Shown one piece after another: positions 9,023 through 17,999 of a DNA stretch of 20,242 nt. This DNA comes from Chara braunii (Eukaryota > Streptophyta > Charophyceae > Charales > Characeae): positions 4,935,751 through 4,955,992 of the forward strand of contig BFEA01000021.1 of assembly GCA_003427395.1 (NCBI GenBank), written 5' to 3'. A program made the position numbers and the translations under genes. Each line of letters starts with the position of its first letter. Positions within the stretch are counted from its first letter, which is position 1. The notes under the pieces were generated by a model. That model searched no databases, was not told the origin of the DNA, and worked only from the letters and a program-made list of their open reading frames with translations.

Positions 9023-9107
9023 GTAAAAAAAAAAATAGTAAAGTTTTTGAATATGACACAAGACAAAAGTTGTTCAGTTTATTTTTCCACATAGTATATT
9101 TGTTTTC

Positions 9108-9110
<3 letters not shown>

Positions 9111-9135
<25 letters not shown>
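9111..9135 (-). repeat. Poly(T) run (poly(A) on minus strand)
   Basis: About 25 T. Its position could mark the tail of a minus-strand retroposed sequence, but I cannot recognise a body on the higher-coordinate side. Confidence 0.9.
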
Positions 9136-9138
<3 letters not shown>

Positions 9139-9230
9139 TGGTCGCGGGGTCGCGGCCTAGGTCGCAGCCGGGGGGGATTCATAGCCCCCTTGTGTCTGTA
9201 AACTTGTTGAACTCATACGAAGCAACCTAT

Positions 9231-9261
9231 GTGTTGTATTCGAATACAATGCATATGTGTT
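9231..9261. repeat. Palindrome TTGTATTCGAATACAA and flank
   Basis: A perfect 16 bp palindrome lies at about 9233-9248, followed by GCATATG. The order GTTGTATTCG...GCATATG...TTA matches the right arm of 5461-5533 with the same spacing. Confidence 0.7.
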
Positions 9262-9488
9262 ACGTTCAGGGGAAGACAGGAGGACCGAGCGGGGCTTTCC
9301 CATCCAGCAGAGCTTCTCTTCTGAATCTCATGGTCCTCCAATAAGCGGAAAAGGCACGGCCCAAGCCCGCACCCTCAGCCTAAACGGTGCGGCCCAGGCC
9401 TGCACCTTTCTGTCCAACCAGGCTGAACCTGCCCACTTGGACAGCGCAGGGCTTTCCCCTGCACCTAAGCTTTTCTTCTGAATCTGAC

Positions 9489-9496
<8 letters not shown>

Positions 9497-9585
<89 letters not shown>

Positions 9586-9586
9586 N

Positions 9587-9632
<46 letters not shown>

Positions 9633-9660
9633 CCACACACACGCACACACACGCACACAC
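9497..9660. repeat. Compound (TC)n(AC)n microsatellite with an N
   Basis: About 22 TC units, then about 45 AC units with an N at 9586, then AC variants (TACCCACAC, ACGCACAC) to 9660. It lies at the GT end of the minus-strand copy of the GT-tailed repeat (9661-9793). Confidence 0.96.
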
Positions 9661-9793
9661 AACTACTCTTTCAGGTGTGTACAACAAACATGAAAAACAC
9701 AAACACAACATAGTAATCACTCTGGGAGGTGTGTACAGCAAACAGAACAAAACACAAACACAACATAGTCATCACTACCTTACCCTTCCCCAA
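9661..9793 (-). repeat. GT-tailed dispersed repeat, minus-strand copy
   Basis: On the minus strand: GTTGGGGAAGGGTAAGGTAG, then two partial copies of TATGTTGTGTTTGTGTTTT, then TGTACACACCT...AGAGT, running into the GT tract. This is the same order as 801-1185 and 5227-5345. Confidence 0.7.
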
Positions 9794-10146
9794 CTGCTGG
9801 CTTCCAATAAAGTAGAATCAATGGGAGGAGCAACAACGCCTTATTCTTGGTCCAACAAAGCCCCCATGCTACGTTTATTGGCGGCAATTGGTGCTGTTGC
9901 AGGGGAGCTTGCCCAGCCTGTCTCGGGTACGGATTATCGCACGCCAACTAGACTCATAAATTCCTTTTGATCCATTGGAATGGTGGCAAAGTTGCTGGCT
10001 TCCGATAAAGTAGAATCAAAGGGAGGAGCAACAAGACCTTATTCTTCGTCCAACAAAGCCCCCATGCTACCTTTATTGGCAGCAATTGGTGCTGCTGCAG
10101 GGGGAGCTTGCCTGGCCTGTCTCGGGTACGGATAATCGCACGCCAA
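9794..10146 (-). repeat. Duplication of the 3' part of the gag relic (198-199 bp offset)
   Basis: Copies 9794-9947 and 9992-10146 are very similar (GCTGGCTTCC, AAAGTAGAATCAA, GGGAGGAGCAACAA, TCCAACAAAGCCCCCATGCT, GTCTCGGGTACGGAT, CGCACGCCAA). They cover sequence immediately 3' of the zinc-knuckle region in the minus-strand gag relic. Confidence 0.88.
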
Positions 10147-11200
10147 GTGTCCAATGCCCCAGGTTGTCTACAATTAAAGCAGGGAGAAGTGTCCAGCACT
10201 ACAGCAGGTGCAACAGCTGCAACTGCAGCAAGAGGGACAGGTGGAGCCAAAAGGAGAGCAGCTGGAGTTGGCGCAGTCATAGGGAACTGTCGAGCAGCAT
10301 GCGGTTGCAGGCTCCAAGTGATTCATGTGGTCATTTTACATTTGCAAGAGAGCATTATGCTGCTCGACTGACTCGGTTGCGAGAAGTACATCATCCAAGC
10401 TAGTCTGAACTTAGACGGCAGACTAGGTGTAGGCTGGACTACTGAGACTGGAGCAAGATTACTACGTGATGTTTGTCGGACGCTCTGTGCAGTCGTAAGA
10501 TGAATCGCACATCCATCACCTTGTATCATGTTATGCTTCTTTTAGTACTTGCTTACCTTGCTTGGCTTCATCAACACCTTCCGGGTTGATCATCCTCATA
10601 ATTTGAATATTTGACCGTATTTTGCTACCTCAATCTGGATGGCTTAGGTGATGATTTAAGTCAAGGTATTACTAATCAGTTTGTAAAATCTGCGTGAACG
10701 CCGCGAAGTGATCAAACTAATCCGTAAATGTTTCATCGATCTATTGGCCTTGCTCTTTACGCATCCAATAAGCGGTACCTGGGCTGGCATGATCAAATCG
10801 TTCCAGAAAATCCTTGATGAATGTATCCCAGTCAACATACTCATATTGTTCAAACCGATCGTGGGATATTCCTCCCAACAAGGCATACTACATTGTTTGT
10901 TGTTCATCTTCCAGATAACCTTGTGTGGCGAAGTTTCTTATTCATGCTTGCGACAAATGCGCTCTGGGATAGAAAACATAGGCTGCCAGGGCCTCATAAT
11001 GGGCATCAGGAAGTGGACGGACCATATTCAGTTGTACTTGCGGATTATTGACTCCTCCATCGGACTATGCCTGAACCATGCGAAGCCTCACCTCGGCTGA
11101 CCAACTCTGGGTGACAGGAGGGCTTTTCCTAGGCGAGTGCGAGGCAGAGGAAGATCGTCTAAATCTTGAACCCCTTGACAGCTCGCCGTGTTAGCTTGGA
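10100..11200 (-). pseudogene. Decayed LTR-retrotransposon gag (Ty3/gypsy-like) fragment
   Basis: Gag packages retrotransposon RNA in cytoplasmic particles. Read on the minus strand, protein-like segments appear in the expected order: a Ser/Pro-rich start (about 11165), VRPLPDAHYEALAAYVFYP (near 11010), YVDWDTFIKDFLERFDHA (10846-10787) resembling the W..F...F...F core of Retrotrans_gag, a Gln/Asn-rich stretch (near 10370), and CFNCRQPG (near 10180), the first half of a CCHC zinc knuckle. The frame is interrupted by several stops between these parts, and a one-base shift follows the knuckle's glycine. No protease, reverse transcriptase, integrase or LTR pair was found. This is therefore a dead internal fragment. 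The superfamily is inferred from gag layout; Ty1/copia is less likely but not excluded. Confidence 0.7.
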
Positions 11201-12491
11201 ATTGACATTTGTCAGCTTTGATGTGAACCTCACAGCCAATGTGGCCTTCCTTTTGGAGTGGAATTATGATTGTGGAAGGGCCAAGGAAAGCACGGAAATG
11301 GAGGTGTGCGAAGGATTTTTGGAAGAAGGGGTCTGGAGTTCCAGGTCGGATCTTATGTGTCAAGTGCGGCTATGAGTACGACGATCCACGAGGACCCGAG
11401 TTGGTGGACCTTTCACATGCACACACAACTCTGAGTGAAGTGGTAAATCCATAATCAACAATGTATGAAACTTAAAAAATCACAACGGTTGTGTCGGGGG
11501 TTCTGACGTCTCTTCCCAGAGCGGAAGGGTGCAGGAGTGTAAGTGGGATCTCTATTCTAAGTGAGGGCTTATCGCCGTGTCTCAAAGAGCTTGGGTCGGA
11601 ATCAGACAAACGCAACCATGTTGCTCTTTCCGCTATGTCATAATCTCCACCTGGCACGTAGTCAAACCCTCTATTTCTCAGCTAACTCGCTCCGTCTTTA
11701 GTTGGGGTCAATGGGGGGCAACAACAGGCCATGAAACAACAGTGAGCTCATTAAATGGGAGCAAGACAGAGAAGGGAGGAAAAACAGCATATATTCACAA
11801 ATCCATGATAAGTTCAACACATCTGTGTTGTAGCTTTGCATATGTCCCACTCCCAGACACGTAGTCTTTCTGCATTAAACGGGAAGTCCAAGTATGGTTC
11901 CGAGTTGATGCGAGAATACAGTGCACACCTATCACACCTGTCAATAAGAAAGTGGAAAAAAACATCATCCTATGATTTAGCCGAAAAAAAATCACATAAC
12001 CCTATAAACCTCTCTCAATCATGCAACCAGTAGATCGCCATGCACCAGGTACACGATCATTTCAATCATGCCAAAAAGATTTAGCATTGAGCAAGGACGT
12101 GCGGCATGTGACCATCAAAATCAAAAAGTTGATCGCGTCGAAAAAAATGGTAAACCATACAAAAGGAATTACTCATACATACAGAGAAAAATAAAAAACA
12201 GATTTCTTATCACGCTAATACTCTTTCCAGTGCAAACGTTAAAACAAGATAACCATCCATTACATGCACGATAAACAACGTCTTTGACACTCGTTCATCG
12301 CTTGGTCCTCATGCATGTGGAAGATTATAACGAGAGCTTCACATGCACATACGCATACGTAGAACAGGAAAAAGATCATGTGCGAGGGTAAAAGATGCCT
12401 CTCTATATATAGAATCAACTATCTGATGGGCGCGCGTTAGCGCTCGTGAAATGGCGGAACATGCTGACGTCAACGTGCGTGCTGGAGGTGT
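11201..12491. other. No gene recognised; AT-rich from about 11760
   Basis: Short open frames here have no protein-like character. 11460-11700, upstream of the gag relic on its strand, might be leader or LTR sequence, but no repeat partner or primer-binding site was seen. A small perfect inverted repeat, CAACACA-TC-TGTGTTG, lies near 11815-11830. Confidence 0.5.
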
Positions 12492-12691
12492 GGCGCTTGC
12501 AGCGTTTGCTTGGCGGGGCGCTGGTTAGCCATCGGTGGCGAGGCGCTGGCTCCCTGAGAGGAGCAAGGCGCTGGTTGCTCATGGACGGCGAGGCGCTGGC
12601 TACGGGTAAGCAGTGAGGCGCTGGTGACTGGCGGATGGTGTGGTGCTGGCTTCGTGCATGTGGCATGGTGCTGACAGCTAGTGCATGGCGA
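12492..12691 (+). repeat. 25 bp period array with constant core and variable remainder
   Basis: Eight units start at 12492, 12517, 12542, 12567, 12592, 12617, 12642 and 12667. Each begins GGCGCTGG or a one- or two-base variant (GGCGCTTG, GGTGCTGG, GGTGCTGA). The remaining 15-17 bases differ strongly, with a weak CATGGNGGCGA tendency. The period is exactly 25 throughout, which is not a multiple of three, so it does not reflect a coding repeat. The open minus-strand frames here are a consequence of GC content. Confidence 0.85.
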
Positions 12692-13420
12692 CACATAGGC
12701 ATGAGGATGCTGTGAGCGTATAGAAGGATCTGACGATAGCGCTTAACGCACACGTGGCTTCCAGAGGCACTTGGCCAATCCACGTCACAGGCTAACGTGG
12801 CGGCTGGCCTGAGGCACTGTGGAAAAGGAAGAATGGTGGTGGGAGCTGTTGTTTGTCCATTTCCCCTGTGCTTTCCACATCAAGTACTCCATAGCCAATG
12901 CCCTTATAGAGGCTGGAGCGCTCGAGCGAGTTAGCGAAAGTCAACATTGGTGGAAGAAAGTGAGTCAGCCTCGTGGAAGTGGAGACCGTTGGACCAGCTT
13001 GGAGCATCATCACAACAACAGGATCGTTGGCGAAATCATCATCAAGGGAGCTCTTCTTCAGTCTTGTGTTCTTTTGTTGTTTTTTTCCTGTGCAGGTTTT
13101 TTTGTCCGAAGCGTTGGTTTATCATCAACATTGCCGCTGGTTGTCTTCACATATCAAAGCTGCTCGTCATTTAAATCATCCGCATATTTTTTTTGCCGCT
13201 GGTCGCCATCTGCATTTCACTGTTGATGGTGGTCATCATCAACATTTCTGCCTTATCTTTTTCATGATCATTATTTGAACTTCTCTATCAAAATCGTAAT
13301 CATCGATTTATCGTCATTTTCTATTTTCATTACAACAATAGTGAGCTGTCAATCTTCCACACCGGTGTCATTAGGGCATCGCAAGTAAAGCGTTCCTTAC
13401 TTATTTCTCGCCAATTTTAT
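12692..13420. other. No firm gene; CAT/ATC-rich from about 13000
   Basis: Overlapping plus-strand frames at 12819-13278 run through a CATCAT-rich, Ser/Phe-biased region. They disagree with each other and show no domain. I regard them as chance frames. Confidence 0.4.
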
Positions 13421-13423
13421 TTC

Positions 13424-13490
13424 ATCATCATCATCATCATCATCATCGTCTACCAATCTGAATCTTTATCATCATTATCATCATCATAAT
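13424..13490. repeat. (ATC)n microsatellite and degenerate extension
   Basis: About eight perfect ATC/CAT units are followed by interrupted ATCATT/ATCATC copies to about 13490. 13491-14279 has no gene that I can support; 13580-13960 is purine-rich. Confidence 0.9.
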
Positions 13491-14279
13491 CACGGTTTCT
13501 TTATTCATTTTTTCATCAATGAGTAGTTATCTCTGTGTTGGTGGTTACATTCTCTTCGCCCAGATATGTTATGGTCTAGTTGGTAGGTAGGTCGATCAGG
13601 AAGGGAGCGCTACTCCGCAGGGGTAACACAAGGTGCAAGGTGATTACCCTCTAGGGAGCAGACGCAGATGATGGGAGCTGACCTGGGCTGGGTTTGGGAG
13701 ATATGTATGGGGGTGCATTATCTCCTGGCGGAGGCAGACTAGGTCAGAGTGTTAGTTTTGAGGTACACCTTTTGGGGGAACTGGTTACCTCAAGGCAGAA
13801 GGTAATGGGGAGGTTTTCTCTCTTGTTGGGGCTGATAGGAACTTCATGCTGATAGCGGGGTTCAACTCAGCGGAGGCAGCGAGAGAGAAAAGGAAACAAG
13901 GGGAGAGGAGGAGAGTACATGGAGGAAGGGGAGGGGTGGAGAGGAATAGTCATCAACATCCTCATCATTATCCATCATTTTTGTGATCATCTCAGGGTAC
14001 TCGTCAAATTTCATCATCAGAAAGGTTTTTTGATAAGGATTTTGATATTATCAGATCCTTGATTTCTAGGTGGCATTCTAGCTTAGCTAATTTCCTAATT
14101 GAGCCTTTTTGTGTAATGGCCAGGTTGAGTTGGCACCAGAACGACGCTGGCCGGCGCTGGGGCGGTGCCCTGTAACCTGCTTGAGTAGGAGCTTGAGGCT
14201 TTGTATAGAGGTTTGGGATTGCCGAGGGAGGAAGGCAATCTGCAAACTTGACTAATGGTTGCAATCTGGTCGACGATAT

Positions 14280-14450
14280 GGGATGCTGGACCCGGTTTCC
14301 AGCAGGTTTTGGGATTGGACATATAGATCAGGTATGGGACGCTGGACCCGGTTTCCAGCATTGTACCATCACTTTCCAGCAGGTTTTTGGATTGGACATA
14401 TAGATCAGGTATGGGACGCTGGACCCGGTTTCCAGCATTGTACCATCACT
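14280..14450 (+). repeat. Three GGGACGCTGG heads, two in a 77 bp tandem duplication (copies D, E, F)
   Basis: Heads begin at 14280 (GGGATGCTGG), 14336 and 14413. 14297-14373 and 14374-14450 are nearly identical 77 bp units containing GATTGGACATATAGATCAGG and a head followed by ATTGTACCATCACT. None of the three has an A-rich tail. Confidence 0.9.
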
Positions 14451-14822
14451 CTCACTGAGGACTGTGCAGCACATTGCTGACTATTTATGCATTGCCTGTT
14501 CTCTGAGAAAAATAGCTTCAAAAAACAACGAATCAGAAGATTTCACCGGAAAAACAGATACAATAGGCGCCTTGTGGGCCCGCTTCTCAGTGAAGTTTTT
14601 CTGCAATATCCTTTCAGTTTCTTCTGTATGTCGCAAAAAGACTTGATCCAGTCTTTTCAAACACATATTATTGCAGGGTGCAAGACACAATGGGCGCCAT
14701 GAGGAGAGTAGGTGGATGGCAGAGGCTAGGGGATGGAGGGAGATCCCACTGGTGCCCCCCGGTGGCCCCCCCCAATACCCGACCCTACTGCAGGATTAGG
14801 TACGGAAGAGCAGATTGGACTT
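14451..14822. other. No firm gene
   Basis: A minus-strand frame at 14690-14481 has a balanced composition (for example HTEETERILQKNFTEKRAHK), but the plus strand is open too and nothing is recognised. Poly-C and GGTGGCCCC runs lie at 14750-14775. Confidence 0.35.
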
Positions 14823-14895
14823 GGGACGCTGGACCCGGTTTCCAGCACAGTGGCGTCACCCTCATTGATATACTGTTCTGCAAAGATGTATTTAA
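14823..14895 (+). repeat. GGGACGCTGG head (copy G) with subfamily body
   Basis: The head at 14823 is followed by ACAGTGGCGTCACCCTCATTGA, which parallels ATTGTACCATCACTCTCACTGA after the 14413 head. This gives a second, tail-less body type within the family. It abuts the next head at 14896. Confidence 0.75.
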
Positions 14896-15054
14896 GGGAC
14901 GCTGGACCCGGTTTCCAGCAGGTGTTGCTCCCCACCAATAGACGGAGCGGCCCGCCAGGCAAAGCCTCGATCCCGGTGGTTGTCTTACCACCACCAGGAT
15001 AGAGGTCTTGCACAAGGGCCTTCTATNAAAAAAAAAAAAAAAAAAAAAAAAAAA
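14896..15054 (+). mobile_element. A-tailed dispersed element (copy H)
   Basis: It has the intact head (GGGACGCTGGACCCGG, TTTCCAGCAGGTG), then GCTCCCCACCAATAGACGG and GCCCGCCAGGC, about 70 bp more, and a 27 A run at 15028-15054 after an N at 15027. A short stem GCTCC/GGAGC is also possible in the body. It is SINE-like in size and tail, but no Pol III promoter boxes were recognised. Confidence 0.6.
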
Positions 15055-15270
15055 GGTTGGAGCTAGGGTGGGTAGCGCTGCCCTGTAACCGAGCCAGATT
15101 GGGGTGTGAGACCGGGAAGAGGCCTGATTGGTGCACAGCATAGGCTCAATTGTGATTGGTTGGTTGGAATGGATACAAGAAATTAGGGATAGGATAGTAT
15201 GTGAGTGCTGAGTAGACAATCGTTCTGATTAGTCATCATCTATCTCTATTTTAGGACCTCAATCATCCAC

Positions 15271-15320
15271 TCTATCATCCTGAATCATCCTAAATGATCC
15301 TAAATGATCCTCAATCATCC
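15271..15320 (+). repeat. 10 bp tandem repeat, five units
   Basis: Units of the form T(G/A/C)AATCATCC or TAAATGATCC repeat exactly every 10 bp. They are followed by looser ATCATCAATG copies to about 15358. Confidence 0.85.
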
Positions 15321-15373
15321 CAGTTTTTTGTTATCATCAATGATCATCAATCATCAATGTATTTCCATTATAA

Positions 15374-15456
15374 GGGACGCTGGGCCCGGTTCCCAACACA
15401 TGCTGATCCTCACGAATAGATTGGAGCAATTTGATTAAAAAAAAAAAAAAAAAAAA
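15374..15456 (+). mobile_element. Short A-tailed dispersed element (copy I)
   Basis: Head GGGACGCTGGGCCCGG followed by TTCCCAACAC, a body containing CACGAATAGATTGGAGC, and a 20 A run at 15437-15456. Possible imperfect flanking repeats are ATGTATTTCCATT before the head and ATGTACTTCTATT six bases after the A run (two differences in 13). Confidence 0.55.
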
Positions 15457-16463
15457 GCCTCTATGTACTTCTATTCACGGACAAGAGGAAAAACAGACAA
15501 TCATACACAAATTATTTCATGCATCCATTCAGAAAAACAATCTCATCAAACATGTCAACATTTCATTCTCATAGAATCAAGCAAAAACTAGAGAATCAAG
15601 ATCCCATGTACTCAAGACAAAAAGAAGGCGCTCTCTCCATCCACAACTTCCCTATGAAAGATCTACATGCGTAACCAGAGGAAGCAATTACCCCGATGTT
15701 ATGCATGTGGCACGCTTACCAACATCCACCATTCATCGTCATCGCCCGAATGCTGACGATCTGCCGCCGTACAGCCTGTGACCAATCCTAATGATTGTCA
15801 CACCGTTGATCGGACCTTTGTGGTGATTCGCTCAAGTTTTGCAGTCCAATACAAGAACTCAACGTGATCCTACAACATTGCGACCGACTCATCGAGATTG
15901 TTCAATCCACTAATCACCCCTGGTTAGACACTCGCCCTAAGTCGGTAGATAGTGTAAGAGAGAGAAAGAGAACCACGCTTGTGAGATTTATAGTTGGTAG
16001 TGCAAAGATGACGAAGCAGGAATGCATGCAAGGGGAAGGAGGGTGGAAAGGTTTGGGGCTCCATGGTGATGCCGAAAAAATGGCTTTTGTAGCTGGTTGA
16101 GCCGCGGTGTGGGGGATTAGATCACTCTCCACTCAGTGATCTGTTTGCTTGCAATGGTCATCTCGTAGTTCAGTAAAGCACTTGGTTCACAGGGGGTGCA
16201 ATTTTTGCCAAAATTTGCATTGAAACTGTCATATTGGCTTATATTTTTTGTTTTTCTTTCCTTTTTTTTTTTTTGTGATGTGTATGTGTTTTAGGGTTTG
16301 TTGTGTACTCAATTTTTACATATTTGGAATAACATTGAGAATTTTAGCATTTCGTTAAAATATCTTATCTTAACTCGAAAAGTATTTTTGTGTTAGAATT
16401 CTCTAGTGTTTTTGTGTTCGTTTGTTGCTTCTTTTTCGCAATGGCCACACAATCACTTCTATG
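15457..16463. other. No gene or structured repeat recognised
   Basis: AT-rich sequence. The ORF-like frames at 15864-16132 on both strands have no recognisable content. TTAGGGTTT occurs near 16293. Confidence 0.45.
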
Positions 16464-16681
16464 CATAGGTCCTTTTCGCAATGTTTTGTACGTAGGTTAG
16501 CGGGATAGAGAAAATAAGTGCTCTCCATAGGTCCTTTTCGCAATGTTTTGTACATAGGTTAGCGGGATAGAGAAAATAAGTGCTCTCNGGTTAGCGGGAT
16601 AGAGAAAATAAGTGCTCTCCATAGGTCCTTTTCGCAATGTTTTGTACATAGGTTAGCGGGATAGAGAAAATAAGTGCTCTC
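16464..16681. repeat. 62 bp tandem array, about 3.5 units, with an N
   Basis: Units 16464-16525, 16526-16587 and 16620-16681 start CATAGGTCCTTTTCGCAATG and end ATAAGTGCTCTC. A half unit (16589-16619, from GGTTAGCGGG) follows an N at 16588. Units are almost identical, so the array is young. The N suggests that copies were collapsed or misjoined during assembly. Confidence 0.93.
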
Positions 16682-17672
16682 CACCGAGACCTTGATGAGA
16701 GATGTGCTACCCCCATATTCTTCCACAGCGCAAGCAAGCACATAACAGAAGCAGCAAACAGGAGGGCCTTCAGCAATGCCCAGACACCACTATCCTGCTC
16801 CTCCATACCCCATGATCCCTCTCCCACCTCCTCCTCGCGTCACAGTTGCCGTCATAACGCCCCAACGGCTCTTCGTTTCCTGCCGTCACCGCGAAGCCCG
16901 CCGTCGCGTCCAAACGTCGGGCGGCGGAGCGCTCCCGGTAGCGCTCCGCCGCCGCCAAAACCTCCGGCTGAAGCCAGCCAAAGTAGCCTCTCTACAGTGG
17001 CAGGTGGACCACCGCTGCCTGCCGACCAACGACTGGTTAATCGACAGGACCTCGCTAGAACAGCGGGGGTTGGCCATGCCCTGGTGCAAGTTCTGCAGTA
17101 CCTCATTTCCAACCCAGAAAATCCCAGAATATGGAGCCAGCTGCAAACATTGCACCCATATTTATGCTCCCCGATCATCCCAACGACTTCAGACAGAATC
17201 TGTTCGAAATAGCAAGAAGAGTTGTCCTCTCTGACTCTTCTGGGCCCTTTGGTGGCGGCGGTGCACCCACGAAATGAAAGGGGTGAGATTAGACGACCCA
17301 GAGTTCACTGACTCATTGACAATTAAACAACAGATACAAAATGACATCACAACTCAATGGGTAGCTGTGAAAGCACAGATTGAACATCTCCACTCACGGA
17401 AGGAAATCCAAAAGATTATCCAACAGTTCAGTTGCCGCTGGCTTCGGGGACCGAATGGGGGTCCGATTGGGAAGGTAAAATGGAACGGGGGACAAGGGGA
17501 GGACCAAGAAAAGATAACCAGGGATTACTTCCTCCGCTACAACGACTGGACTACAGTCGACCCATCCGTACCTCTGAGCCCCCTCACAGAATTCCCAGAC
17601 CCATTTCCCCCCTCTTCCCTGTGCTTGGTAGATCGGAGTTCGTATGGGGAAGTGGAGGGGGGAGAGGGATGA
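16652..17672 (+). pseudogene. Protein-coding relic or unresolved gene read in three successive frames
   Basis: Three consecutive open stretches look coding and step frame each time. Frame I is open from 16652 (no ATG) to a stop at 17210; it is Pro/Ser-rich, then has LARTAGVGHALVQVLQYLIS near 17085. Frame II runs from ATG 17131 to a stop at 17275, with NDFRQNLFEIARRVVLSDSS. Frame III runs from ATG 17274, overlapping the previous stop as ATGA, to 17672; it has a helical segment (TIKQQIQNDITTQWVAVKAQ) and RWLRGPNGGPIGKVKW. A further plus frame in the third-frame register (16776-17234) includes CKFC and CKHC 20 residues apart, and the minus strand also yields CNVC/CRTC there, so the choice of frame in 16776-17210 is not settled. 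No family is recognised. It could be a decayed gene, a gene with sequencing indels, or a gene with unseen introns. Confidence 0.35.
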
Positions 17673-17679
17673 GGGACCA

Positions 17680-17693
17680 GGGTTTAGGGTTTA
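17680..17693 (+). repeat. Two TTTAGGG (plant telomere-type) units
   Basis: GGGTTTAGGGTTTA, which also contains the telo-box complement TTAGGGTTT. It is too short to be an interstitial telomere and is kept only as a lineage hint. Confidence 0.6.
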
Positions 17694-17859
17694 AGCAAAG
17701 CTGGAAACTGGGTCATGGTCAAGGCAGTAGGTCTTAAAAGGGGTACATCTAGGAAGGGTAAGATAGATCAGGCATCCGATAGCAGACTGAAGAGGCGCCC
17801 CCCCGCCACAGCTGGCATGAGCCAGCTGGAACTGTCTTCTCATATGAGCTGTCATTACA

Positions 17860-17990
17860 CCCGATTTCCAGACCAGGTGCAGCTCCCCACCAAAATAGAT
17901 GGAGCCTTCATGCCAGGCCCCACTAGAAGGGGATGCTCGTAACACCCCCTTTTAAACACACAAGAAAAAAAAAACAAAAAACAAAAAAAA
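17860..17990 (+). mobile_element. A-tailed dispersed element, degraded head (copy J)
   Basis: CCCGATTTCCAGACCAGGTG is a diverged head end. The body GCTCCCCACCAAAATAGATGG, ATGCCAGGCCCC and GGATGCTCGTAACACC matches copies B and H. The tail is A-rich with single C interruptions to 17990. A perfect stem AGCTGGC-ATGA-GCCAGCT lies just upstream (17811-17828). The tail abuts the hAT-like insertion. Confidence 0.55.
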
Positions 17991-17999
17991 CGTATCACC

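Noticed and set aside
11460-11760. LTR of the gag element
   Set aside because: No second copy, no TG...CA ends and no primer-binding site were found.
12492-12691. CRISPR array
   Set aside because: The constant part is only 8-10 bp and the variable part about 15-17 bp, in an apparently eukaryotic context with no cas genes; this is a degenerate minisatellite-like array.
13560-13620. tRNA/SINE-like box A (TGGTCTAGTTGG at about 13572)
   Set aside because: It matches box A well, but no box B (GGTTCGANTCC-like) lies at a usable distance; the nearest, GGTTCAACTC near 13859, is about 270 bp away, and no cloverleaf forms.
17235-17280. Programmed -1 frameshift site
   Set aside because: No X XXY YYZ heptamer is in register in the overlap; only a GGGCCCTTT run is present, so recoding is left as an untested alternative.
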